Assembly: GCF_009866805.1 (NCBI RefSeq)
Contig: NZ_SIZW01000039.1
Location: 558,001-622,000, forward strand
Direction: 5' to 3'
Length of the DNA stretch: 64,000 nt
From: Schauerella aestuarii
GTDB lineage: Bacteria > Pseudomonadota > Gammaproteobacteria > Burkholderiales > Burkholderiaceae_B
Shown here piece by piece: positions 1-7,923 of the stretch (position 1 is its first letter; every line of letters starts with the position of its first letter). Both the position numbers and the translations under genes were made by a program. The notes under the pieces were generated by a model. That model saw only the letters and a list, made by a program, of their open reading frames with translations, was not told the DNA's origin and did not search any database.

Positions 1-823
1 TGCGCATGCGATGGCGCACCATGTCGCCCACTTCGGCCGAGAATGTGCGGATCGTGCCGGCCAGTGTGGCTTCCTGCGGAATCACGTTATAGGCCGATCC
101 CGAATGAAATTGGGTGACCGACACCACGGCCGACTCGAGCGGGCTGGTATTGCGGCTCACGATGGTCTGCAGCGCCTGCACCAAGGCGTTGGCGACGATG
201 ATGGGGTCTTTCGAGGCCTGCGGGTTGGCGCCGTGGCTGCCATGGCCCTTGACCTTGATATCGAAGAAATCGGCGCCCGCCATCGAGGGGCCGGTGCGAA
301 TCGAGATCTTGCCGGCATCCAGATACGGCGAATTGTGCAGACCGTAGATTTCGTCGCACGGAAACTGCTCGAACAATTTTTCCGCGAGCATCGCGCGCGC
401 ACCGCCCAGGCCTTCTTCGGCCGGCTGAAAAATGAAAACGACGCGACCGGCGAAGTCGCGCGTTTCCGCGAGGTAGCGGGCGGCGCCCAACAGCATCGTC
501 GTATGGCCATCGTGGCCACAGCCGTGAAACTTGCCGTCGATGGTCGACTTGTACGGTACGTCTGCCGTTTCCTGCATCGGCAGGGCATCCATGTCGGCGC
601 GAAGGCCAATGCTGCGGCCCGCGCCCAGCTTGCCTTCCAGCACACCCACCACGCCGGTCTTGCCGATCCCGCGATGCACCGCGATGCCCCAGGACGTCAG
701 CAAGGTGGCGACCACCTCCGAAGTGCGTTCTTCTTCGAAGCCGATTTCAGGGTGGGCATGGATATCCCAGCGGATGGATTTCAGTTCGTCGGCGTAGCTT
801 TCGATGCGGGTAAGCGTGGGCAT
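1..823 (-). CDS. M20-family amidohydrolase (hippurate hydrolase-like), C-terminus outside window
   Basis: The reverse strand reads MPTLTRIESYADELKSIRWD from an ATG at 823 and stays open to the left edge, so about 274 residues of a protein usually near 390 residues are present. Seen directly are the M20 peptidase signatures RADMDALPM, HGCGHDGH and QPAEEG, which supply the metal ligands and catalytic glutamate of the two-metal aminoacylase/carboxypeptidase fold. Family members hydrolyse N-acyl amino acids, hippurate or similar amides in the cytoplasm; the exact substrate cannot be told. It lies downstream of the pqiB-like gene on the same strand (97 bases between) and near a peptide importer and an M81 peptidase, so a role in using imported peptides or acyl-amino acids is plausible inference. 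Confidence 0.9.
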   Translation of the reverse strand, partial: MPTLTRIESYADELKSIRWDIHAHPEIGFEEERTSEVVATLLTSWGIAVHRGIGKTGVVGVLEGKLGAGRSIGLRADMDALPMQETADVPYKSTIDGKFHGCGHDGHTTMLLGAARYLAETRDFAGRVVFIFQPAEEGLGGARAMLAEKLFEQFPCDEIYGLHNSPYLDAGKISIRTGPSMAGADFFDIKVKGHGSHGANPQASKDPIIVANALVQALQTIVSRNTSPLESAVVSVTQFHSGSAYNVIPQEATLAGTIRTFSAEVGDMVRHRMR

Positions 824-920
824 TGAGGTTCCGGGTGACGGTTGAACGTAATCCGTAAGCGTACGCCGATGGCCGCGCTTTGGCGATCCGGGATAACGAT
901 GGCTGGCACCGTGCGCAGGA

Positions 921-2600
921 TCAATTGCGCACGTCGACGTTCGGCGCGTCGTTGGGACCGCGGCCGCGTATCAGTGCCGCGGGGTTGCCCTTGAAGTAGT
1001 TGGCCAACGCCTGCAGCGATGTCACCGCACGTTCGATCTCGGCATTGGCGCGTTTGATCGTGGCGGGCCGGCCATCGTTTTGCGTTTGCAAGCGCTGCAA
1101 GGTGGCAATGGCCGCTTCGGCCTCTTGCTTCAGTTTCGCGAGATTGGTGCCGATGGGCGCTTCGATCGTCTTGATGACGCGGCCGGTCTGCGCCAGCAAT
1201 TGACCCACGCCCTCGCCGATCTCGGCGATCGGCACCTTGCGGATGCGCGCGGTTATCGAATCGATGTGCTGTTGCAGGCGTTCGGTATCGCTGCCGATCG
1301 TCGGAAGGATCGTCACCTCGGCAAGCGTCACGTCGGTCGCCGGCGCGTCCGCAAACACATCCAGCGCAATGTACTGCTGGCCGGACCATGCGTTCTCCTG
1401 TCGCAGCTGCGCGCGCATGCCGCTGGCCACGAGCGCTTTGATGAGCAGGCCTTCCGGCACCGGCTTGCCCGTCGCCGATTCGCTGTCGACCAGACGCTGC
1501 GCGCTTTCGAACACATTGCCCAGCCGCTCGGGGTAGATGCGCGCGTCGATCCAGGCCACCGGCTTCTCCGTCTTCGCATCCAGATCGACCTCCACGTGAT
1601 CGACCCGTCCCAATACGACACCGTTGAAGTCGATGACCGCGCCTGGATTCAACCCGCGGATCGACTGCTCGAATCGCATCCGAATCCGATAGGCGCGACG
1701 ATCCGGCGCGGTGCGGGCGATCTGTTCGCTGGCATACAGCCGCCGCGCACGTTCGCCGAGTTCGTCCTCTGTTGCAGCCTGCTCGACTTCGTCGAATGCC
1801 ACGCCGCCCTGGGCGATCGTCAATGCCGAGGGCGTGCGCAAGCGAACGCCCGACGCGTTGATCTGGAGATCGGCAAACCCCACGCGCCAGAAGCGGGTGT
1901 CGGGTTTGATGTGCGCATCGTGGGGCGCATCCACAAAGAGGGCGACGCCCAGGCCGCGGCCGTCGTCATTGAGCTGATAGTCGAGGACGTCGCCCACCTT
2001 GACGCCGCGAAAGTACACCGGTGCGCCGGGATATAGCGTGCCGATGTCACGGGTGCGCAGATCGATGCGCGTGCCTGAGCGGCCCTGGGCGATCAGGGGC
2101 GGCGTCTCCATACCGACGAATTCGGTTTGCGCCACGCGCGGCGCGCCGTCGCGGCGGGCCGGATCGGGCACTTCCAGGGTGATGAACGCGCCTGAAAGCA
2201 GGGTGGAAAGCCCCGAGACGCTGCTGCCGGTCCAGTGCGGGCGCACGATCCAGAAGCGGCTGCCTTCCTGGGCCGCGTGCGCGGTTGCGCCGGTAAGCTG
2301 AACCGTCACGATGGCCGAACGGCGGTCATCGCTCAAGCGCACGGCTTTCACCACGCCCGCATCGAGATGCTTGTATTGCACGCGCGTGCGGTCGGCCGCC
2401 ACGCCTTCGACGTCCTGAAAACGGATGGTGATCGTGGGGCCTCGCGCACTCACCTCAAACATCAGCAACCCGACGCCGGCGATCGCGGCGGCCAGCGGCA
2501 GCAGCCATACCCACCACAGCCTGGGAAGCCGGCCCCGGGGCGGCTTGGAGGAGAGTGAGCCAGACGCCGAAGGCGTATCCGACGATGAAGACTGACGCAA
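921..2600 (-). CDS. pqiB: PqiB-like MCE-domain protein (intermembrane lipid transport)
   Basis: The protein (559 residues from the start chosen here) has a short cytoplasmic N-terminus, one membrane segment (LPRLWWVWLLPLAAAIAGVG) and then three MCE domains, each opening with a pattern like ISIRFQDVEGV or YPGAPVYFRGVKVGDV. This is the PqiB/YebT architecture, periplasmic tubes that carry lipids between inner and outer membranes. I chose a TTG start at 2600 because GAGG lies seven bases upstream; an in-frame ATG at 2651 has no visible ribosome site and adds a composition-poor leader. The usual partners PqiA (integral membrane) and PqiC (lipoprotein) are not adjacent: an M81 peptidase lies upstream and an amidohydrolase downstream. 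Product family is sure, start less so. Confidence 0.85.
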   Translation of the reverse strand: MRQSSSSDTPSASGSLSSKPPRGRLPRLWWVWLLPLAAAIAGVGLLMFEVSARGPTITIRFQDVEGVAADRTRVQYKHLDAGVVKAVRLSDDRRSAIVTVQLTGATAHAAQEGSRFWIVRPHWTGSSVSGLSTLLSGAFITLEVPDPARRDGAPRVAQTEFVGMETPPLIAQGRSGTRIDLRTRDIGTLYPGAPVYFRGVKVGDVLDYQLNDDGRGLGVALFVDAPHDAHIKPDTRFWRVGFADLQINASGVRLRTPSALTIAQGGVAFDEVEQAATEDELGERARRLYASEQIARTAPDRRAYRIRMRFEQSIRGLNPGAVIDFNGVVLGRVDHVEVDLDAKTEKPVAWIDARIYPERLGNVFESAQRLVDSESATGKPVPEGLLIKALVASGMRAQLRQENAWSGQQYIALDVFADAPATDVTLAEVTILPTIGSDTERLQQHIDSITARIRKVPIAEIGEGVGQLLAQTGRVIKTIEAPIGTNLAKLKQEAEAAIATLQRLQTQNDGRPATIKRANAEIERAVTSLQALANYFKGNPAALIRGRGPNDAPNVDVRN

Positions 2601-2708
2601 GGCACATCCTCGAGCGAAGCAGCTCGGCCGGCCGGGATGGCCATGCCTCATTGCGCCGCGCGACCGGGCGGGGCCCGTCGGGCGAAACGCAGAGCGTCGT
2701 GTGCGACG

Positions 2709-4217
2709 TTACTTCACGCGGTGGCCGGGCGCAATGCTGGGTGACAGGCGTATCCCGGGCAATAGCTTCGTAAACGGCAAGACGGCGGGATCGACCGGCA
2801 TCGGGCCGGGCGACGCACACACCAGAATCGTCTCTGCGATGGGGGCAAAGTCGGCGCGAAAGTGCACCGAGCTTTTGTTGACCAGGATGGCCTGATCGCG
2901 CGGCTCGATGCCCACCTGGCGGAACATCTGCTGGTCGGCCATCTGAGCCTTGCGCGAGGTCACGACGATTCGCACGCCGCCGATGCGCAGGCAGGCCGAC
3001 AAGCCCAGATCAAGCTTCGCGCCGCCGTAGAACGGGCCGGTGGCGGTAAAGCGTCCGTCAGTCAGCGTCTCGACCACGAACGCCTCGTCCAACGGCATAT
3101 CGCCCGGCACGCCGGATTTGCCGCCCAGTGCCAGGCGTACTGTTGCGCCAACGCCTGCTTCGTGTGCCGCAGCGGCGGCGCCCGGGTCGACGATATTGCC
3201 GATCGCCGCGCGTTGCGCATCTTGCGCGATCAGTGCGCGCAGCATCCCTGTGGTATCGGAATCGCCGCCGGCGCCGGGGTTGTCCTGGGTATCGGCGATC
3301 ACCACGGGCTTGGTCGCCGTCTGCGCAATGCGCATGGCTTCTTTCACCCCGTCGTCCGGCGTCCACACCTGGCCTGCAAATGCCGACTCGGCGTCGTTCA
3401 CCAATCCCGCCATCTCATCTGCCGCCCGCTCGGCCGTGGCGGCGTCCGCCGCGTAGGCCACCACCGTGGGCGCACAGCCGGGGATGTCTGCGGCCGGGAA
3501 GCCGGTCGAAAACGAGATCGTGGGCAAGCCGGCGGCTTCCATCGTCACGTGGTGGGAATAGAGGCTCTTGCACGGCTCGATATACGTGCACTGCCATACG
3601 ATCGGGATCAGGAACTCGATGCGCCGAAAGGCCTTGGCGTCGCGCTGCGTGGTGCCCACGATGCGCGCCATATAGGTGGCGCACCGTGCCCCGGTGTCGG
3701 CCATGTCCACATGCGGATAGGTGCGATAGCCGATCAACGCATCCGAATAGGCCACCATCTCTTCCGTCACGTTGGCGTGCAGGTCCAGACTCACCACGAT
3801 CGGAATGGCGTCGCCCATCGCGGCGCGCACGCGGCGCAGCAGTTCGCCTTCGCCATCGTCGGCATGCTCGGCCACCATCGCGCCGTGCAGGTTGAGGTAA
3901 ATGCCATCCAGCGGTCCGGCATCCTCGATCGCCTGCACGAGCTCGCCGGCAATGCGATCGAAGGCATCCTGCGTCACATGCGCCGAGGGGCTGGCGTGGG
4001 CCCACAATGTGGGCACGATCTCCCAGGCCTGCGCTTCGGGCGATTCCACAAACCCTGCAATCCCGTTATTGGTGCCGCGCGTGAGGGTGATCACCTCATC
4101 GCCGCGCATGATGGGCCGGCCCCCGCCGCCGTCGAACGCCGCAAAATCCGCGCGGGTGGGCGCAAACGTATTGGTTTCGTGCATGAAGCCGCCTACGGCG
4201 ATACGGGGGCGAGACAT
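2709..4217 (-). CDS. M81 family metallopeptidase (MlrC-like)
   Basis: A 502-residue protein starting MSRPRIAVGGFMHETNTFAP, the standard opening of the MlrC/M81 family (DUF1485 plus MlrC C-terminal domain), and of normal family length. Probable zinc ligands are visible at D145 and H147 (SLDLHANVTE) and H169 (YRTYPHVDMADTG). MlrC is the last enzyme of microcystin degradation in sphingomonads, but most homologues sit beside dipeptide/oligopeptide transporters and have unknown amide or peptide substrates. Start chosen at 4217 because AGGA lies seven bases upstream, inside the end of the ABC ATPase gene; the ATPase stop codon ends one base before this start, so the two are translationally close. 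It is the last gene of the transporter operon reading leftward, suggesting it cleaves the imported compound. Confidence 0.9.
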   Translation of the reverse strand: MSRPRIAVGGFMHETNTFAPTRADFAAFDGGGGRPIMRGDEVITLTRGTNNGIAGFVESPEAQAWEIVPTLWAHASPSAHVTQDAFDRIAGELVQAIEDAGPLDGIYLNLHGAMVAEHADDGEGELLRRVRAAMGDAIPIVVSLDLHANVTEEMVAYSDALIGYRTYPHVDMADTGARCATYMARIVGTTQRDAKAFRRIEFLIPIVWQCTYIEPCKSLYSHHVTMEAAGLPTISFSTGFPAADIPGCAPTVVAYAADAATAERAADEMAGLVNDAESAFAGQVWTPDDGVKEAMRIAQTATKPVVIADTQDNPGAGGDSDTTGMLRALIAQDAQRAAIGNIVDPGAAAAAHEAGVGATVRLALGGKSGVPGDMPLDEAFVVETLTDGRFTATGPFYGGAKLDLGLSACLRIGGVRIVVTSRKAQMADQQMFRQVGIEPRDQAILVNKSSVHFRADFAPIAETILVCASPGPMPVDPAVLPFTKLLPGIRLSPSIAPGHRVK

Positions 4218-4218
4218 A

Positions 4219-5868
4219 TCAAAGTCCTGTTGGTTGTTGAGGAAGGGGGCGGAAGTTCGCGAAGTCCCAGTGTCGCCCGGGGGCGGCATCGATCAACGCG
4301 CGGGTATACGTCATCTGCGGCGACATCAACACCTCCTGCGCCGTACCGGCCTCTACGATACGCCCATGCTGCATCACCGCCACATCGTCACAGATCTGCG
4401 CGGCCACGCGCAAATCATGCGTGATGAACAGAATGGCCACGCCCAGCCGCTCCTGCAATTCGCTCAGCAGATCGAGCACCTGCGCCTGCACCGACACATC
4501 CAGTGCAGAGACGGCCTCGTCGGCAACCAGCACATCGGGTTCCATTGCCAACGCGCGCGCGATCGCGATGCGCTGCCGCTGGCCGCCCGAAAACTGGTGC
4601 GGATAGCGGTCGATGGCGTCCTTTGGCAGGCCCACCACCTCGAGCAGCTCGGCGGCGCGGGCCATGGCTTGCGCCAACGGCATGCCGTAATTGGTGGGGC
4701 CTTCGGTGATGCTTTCGCCCACGGTCACGCGCGGGTTGAGCGACCGATAGGGATCCTGAAACACGATCTGGATGCGCTTGCGATGCGGCTGCAGCGCGGG
4801 ACGCTGCAGGTCTGAGATATCCGCGCCCTTGAGGCGGATGCTGCCGGACGTGGGATCGATCAGCCGCATGATGCAACGCGCGACCGTCGACTTGCCCGAG
4901 CCGCTCTCACCCACGATACCCAGCGTGCGGCCGTGGCGCAGCGTGAAGTTCACATCGGCCGCGGCGTGGGTCTCGCGCGCGCGGCGCAGCCAGCTTTTGG
5001 TGCTGTAGGTCTTGTTGAGCTCGATCGCTTCGAGCACGATCTCCTGACTCTTCATCGGACGCGGCGGCCGCGCGGTCAGGCTCGGCACGGACGAGAGCAG
5101 TTTGCGCGTGTAGGCCGTGGTGGGACGTTCCAGCAGATCGGCGATGGCGGCCGTCTCGACGATATCGCCGTGGTGCATCACGCACACCCGATCGGCGATA
5201 TCGGCCACCACACCCATATCGTGCGTGATGAACAGTACCGAGGTGCCGTGTCTGGTCTGCAGTTCCTTGATGAGCCGCAGGATTTCCTTCTGCGTGGTCA
5301 CGTCCAGTGCGGTGGTGGGCTCATCCGCGATCAACAGTTTCGGCTCGAGCACGAGCGCCATGGCGATCATGATGCGCTGGCGCTGCCCGCCCGAAAGCTG
5401 GTGCGGATACGACGCGTATACCCGCTCGATATCGGGCAGGTGAACCTGATCCAGCATCTGCAGCACATGCTTCTTGCGATCGCGCCCGCCCATCGGCGTA
5501 TGGGCCTGCAGCACCTCTTCGATCTGCCGGCCCACCGGCATCACCGGATTCAGCGCCGTCATCGGCTCCTGGAAGATCATTGCCATGCGGCTGGCGCGCA
5601 AGGCCTTGAGCTGGGCCTCCGAAGCCTTCAGCAGATCCTGGCCTTCGAGCATGATGCTGCCCGAGCGCGCCATCAAAATGCCTTTCGGCAACAGCCCCAT
5701 CGTGGCCAGCGACGTCACCGATTTACCCGAGCCGCTTTCGCCCACCAGGCACAGCGTTTCGCCGGCGGCAATATCCAGCGAGATGCCGTTCAGGATCGGC
5801 GGCGCCCCCGCCATGGTGCCGGCGGTCACGACCAGGTCGCGCACACTCAAAATCGCATCGTTGCTCAT
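4219..5868 (-). CDS. Fused double ATPase of oligopeptide/nickel-type ABC importer
   Basis: A 549-residue protein with two complete nucleotide-binding domains in tandem, like GsiA/YejF. Domain 1 has Walker A GESGSGKS (residues 43-50), signature LSGGQRQR and Walker B followed by DEPTTALD; domain 2 repeats GESGSGKS, FSGGQRQR and DEAVSALD. Each half carries the C-terminal oligopeptide-transporter extension that separates DppD from DppF. The start ATG at 5868 shares a base with the stop codon of the upstream permease, so the genes are coupled. It energises uptake through the two permeases encoded just upstream. A longer open frame continues to 6867 in another reading of the permease gene; that part is not coding. 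Confidence 0.95.
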   Translation of the reverse strand: MSNDAILSVRDLVVTAGTMAGAPPILNGISLDIAAGETLCLVGESGSGKSVTSLATMGLLPKGILMARSGSIMLEGQDLLKASEAQLKALRASRMAMIFQEPMTALNPVMPVGRQIEEVLQAHTPMGGRDRKKHVLQMLDQVHLPDIERVYASYPHQLSGGQRQRIMIAMALVLEPKLLIADEPTTALDVTTQKEILRLIKELQTRHGTSVLFITHDMGVVADIADRVCVMHHGDIVETAAIADLLERPTTAYTRKLLSSVPSLTARPPRPMKSQEIVLEAIELNKTYSTKSWLRRARETHAAADVNFTLRHGRTLGIVGESGSGKSTVARCIMRLIDPTSGSIRLKGADISDLQRPALQPHRKRIQIVFQDPYRSLNPRVTVGESITEGPTNYGMPLAQAMARAAELLEVVGLPKDAIDRYPHQFSGGQRQRIAIARALAMEPDVLVADEAVSALDVSVQAQVLDLLSELQERLGVAILFITHDLRVAAQICDDVAVMQHGRIVEAGTAQEVLMSPQMTYTRALIDAAPGRHWDFANFRPLPQQPTGL

Positions 5869-6839
5869 CAGTGGCCACCCCGCTGCTTCATTTTGGGATC
5901 GAGCATGTCGCGCGCGGTGTCGCCCAGCAAATTCACGGCGAGCACGCAGGCCGACAGCACCAGGCCGGGCCAGTAGATCAACGAAGGCTTGAGCTGGAAG
6001 TACATGCGGCCCTCGGAAATGATGTTGCCCCACGAAGGGATTTCGGTGCCGATGCCGGCACCCAGAAACGACAGGATCGCTTCGGTGAGAATGGCGGACG
6101 CGCAGATGTAGGTGCCTTGCACGATGAGCGGCGCGATCGTATTGGGCACCAGATGGCGGCGCAGGATGCGCGGCAGGCTGCTGCCCAGCGAGATGGCCGC
6201 TTCGACGTAAAGCTCTTCGCGGGCCGACAGCACTACCGAGCGCACCAGGCGCACCACGCGCGGGATCTCGGGAATGGTGATCGCGATGATCAGGCTCCAC
6301 ATGCTCGCGCCCGACACCGCCACGACCGCAATGGCCAGCAGCACGCTGGGGATGGCCATCAAGCCATCCATCACGCGCATCAGAATGGCGTCGAGCGTTT
6401 TGAAGAAGCCCGACAACAACCCCAGCGGCAAGCCGATCAGGATGCTGACGATCGCCACGCCCAGCCCGATGGTGAGCGACACGCGCGCGCCGTAGATGAT
6501 GCGCGAAAGGATGTCGCGCCCAAAGGCGTCGGTACCCAGCAAATACATGTCGCTGGAAGGCTTCAACCGCATTGCAGGCGTCATCGCGAGGGGATCGTGC
6601 GGCGCCAGCAATGGTGCGAAGATCGCCATCAGGATCAAGGCGATCACGACGAATGCCGATATCGCGGGCGCAGCCTTCATGCGCCGCAAGCCGCCCAGGC
6701 TGTTGTGCAGCGAGAGCCGCGCCGCGGGGGTGACGGGGCGGGCAGGTGTGGATGCCGTGGCGGCCGCTGCGGCATCGAGGCCGGGCGCCGAGCCGGATTT
6801 GCCTGCAGTAGGCGGGAGGTTTTTCGTGGTGGCTGTCAT
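5868..6839 (-). CDS. Oligopeptide-type ABC importer permease (DppC-like)
   Basis: A 323-residue inner-membrane protein. After a roughly 50-residue Ala/Pro-rich cytoplasmic tail comes the OppC_N segment (AFVVIALILMAIFAPLLAPH), then LLGTDAFGRDILSRIIYGAR, typical of DppC/OppC, and a five-helix BPD_transp_1 core with the EAA loop region (EAAISLGSSLPRILRRHLVP). It pairs with the DppB-like permease; the stop codon of that gene and this ATG overlap (around 6839), and the downstream ATPase also overlaps. The long low-complexity N-terminal tail is longer than in E. coli DppC; a later start is possible but no better ribosome site is evident. Confidence 0.94.
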   Translation of the reverse strand: MTATTKNLPPTAGKSGSAPGLDAAAAATASTPARPVTPAARLSLHNSLGGLRRMKAAPAISAFVVIALILMAIFAPLLAPHDPLAMTPAMRLKPSSDMYLLGTDAFGRDILSRIIYGARVSLTIGLGVAIVSILIGLPLGLLSGFFKTLDAILMRVMDGLMAIPSVLLAIAVVAVSGASMWSLIIAITIPEIPRVVRLVRSVVLSAREELYVEAAISLGSSLPRILRRHLVPNTIAPLIVQGTYICASAILTEAILSFLGAGIGTEIPSWGNIISEGRMYFQLKPSLIYWPGLVLSACVLAVNLLGDTARDMLDPKMKQRGGH

Positions 6840-7780
6840 CAGTAGCGAATCCTCGGATCGAGCGCACTGTAGGAAAGGTCGATCACCAGATTGATCAGCA
6901 CGTACACGCCGCTGGTGGTGAGGATCAACCCTTGGATCACGGGATAGTCGCGCGCCAGAATGGCGTCCACCGTGAGGCGTCCCAGGCCGGGGATGTTGAA
7001 CACGCTTTCAGTCACCACCACGCCCGAGATCAACAGCGCGAAGCCGGTGCCGATCACGGTGAGGATGGGTACGGCCGCATTGCGCAGCGCGTGACGAAAC
7101 AGCACGATGATCTCGCCCAGACCCTTGGCGCGTGCGGTGCGGATGTAGTCTTCGCCCAATACCGTGAGCAGGCTGGCGCGCGTCATGCGTGCGATCAGCG
7201 CCACGTAGATCGAGGCCAGGGTGAACGCCGGCAGGATGGCGCGTTGCAGAAACGGCCAGAAGCCTTGCGTCCAGCTGCGATAGCCTTGCACTGGCAGCCA
7301 ACGCAATTCAAGCGCGAAGATCTGCACCAGCACGTAGCCGATCACGAAGACGGGCACCGAGAAGCCCAGTACCGACATCGACATCACGAGGTTGTCGACC
7401 CAGCTTTGATGTTTCCAGGCGGCCAGCACGCCCAGCGGCACGGCGATGACGACGGCCAGGATGGCGGTCATGATGGCCAGGCTCAGCGTAGGTTCCAGGC
7501 GTTGGCCGATCAACGTGGTCACAGGCGTGCCCGAGATGAGCGAGGTGCCCAGGTCGCCTTTCAGCACGGTGCCGATCCAGCTGAAGAATTGGGTGAGCAG
7601 CGGCTCGTTCAAGCCGAGCGCGGCGCGGATCTTGGCCAGTTGCTCAGGCGTCGCCATATCGCCGGCGATGATCGCGGCGGGATCGCCGGGGGTCAATCGA
7701 AGCAGTAGAAAGACGAATACCGCGACCACACCCATTACGGGGATGACCGCCAATATCCGCTTCAGGAAATAAGCAGGCAT
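6839..7780 (-). CDS. Oligopeptide-type ABC importer permease (DppB-like)
   Basis: A 313-residue inner-membrane protein opening MPAYFLKRILAVIPVMGVVA, the classic N-terminal helix of the DppB/OppB family, followed by RLTPGDPAAIIAGD and a BPD_transp_1 core with the EAA-like stretch YIRTARAKGLGE and the ending YSALDPRIRY, which is diagnostic for this family. It forms the translocation pore with the DppC-like permease. A 143-base gap containing a strong hairpin separates it from the binding-protein gene upstream, and it overlaps the next permease gene. Confidence 0.95.
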   Translation of the reverse strand: MPAYFLKRILAVIPVMGVVAVFVFLLLRLTPGDPAAIIAGDMATPEQLAKIRAALGLNEPLLTQFFSWIGTVLKGDLGTSLISGTPVTTLIGQRLEPTLSLAIMTAILAVVIAVPLGVLAAWKHQSWVDNLVMSMSVLGFSVPVFVIGYVLVQIFALELRWLPVQGYRSWTQGFWPFLQRAILPAFTLASIYVALIARMTRASLLTVLGEDYIRTARAKGLGEIIVLFRHALRNAAVPILTVIGTGFALLISGVVVTESVFNIPGLGRLTVDAILARDYPVIQGLILTTSGVYVLINLVIDLSYSALDPRIRY

Positions 7781-7875
7781 GGTGATTCTCGCTCAAACGG
7801 CGCGCGGAAGCGTGAAGTGGGCCTGCGTGGCCCCCGTTGCTCCCATGGGCGCGCGGTGGACCGGTTAAAGCATCT

Positions 7876-7910
7876 CGCCCGCGCCACGCACGGCGTGCAT
7901 GAGGCGGGCG
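7876..7910 (-). promoter_or_regulatory. Nested hairpin between binding-protein and permease genes
   Basis: CGCCCGC at 7876-7882 pairs with GCGGGCG at 7904-7910, enclosing a second stem GCAC/GTGC at 7888-7898. It lies just after the binding-protein stop codon in the mRNA and has no T-run. Such intercistronic hairpins commonly protect upstream binding-protein mRNA or cause partial termination; that function is inferred, the base pairing is seen. Confidence 0.45.
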
Positions 7911-7923
7911 GGGTGAAGAAGCC

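Noticed and set aside
11-826. Long plus-strand open frames over 1-9543
   Set aside because: They mirror the minus-strand M20, PqiB, M81 and ABC genes, contain no family motifs and are GC-rich shadows.
2555-2820. A minus-strand frame with a hydrophobic segment overlapping the pqiB start, as a PqiA remnant
   Set aside because: Only about 25 hydrophobic residues, continuing into the pqiB gene in the wrong phase; no PqiA motif.
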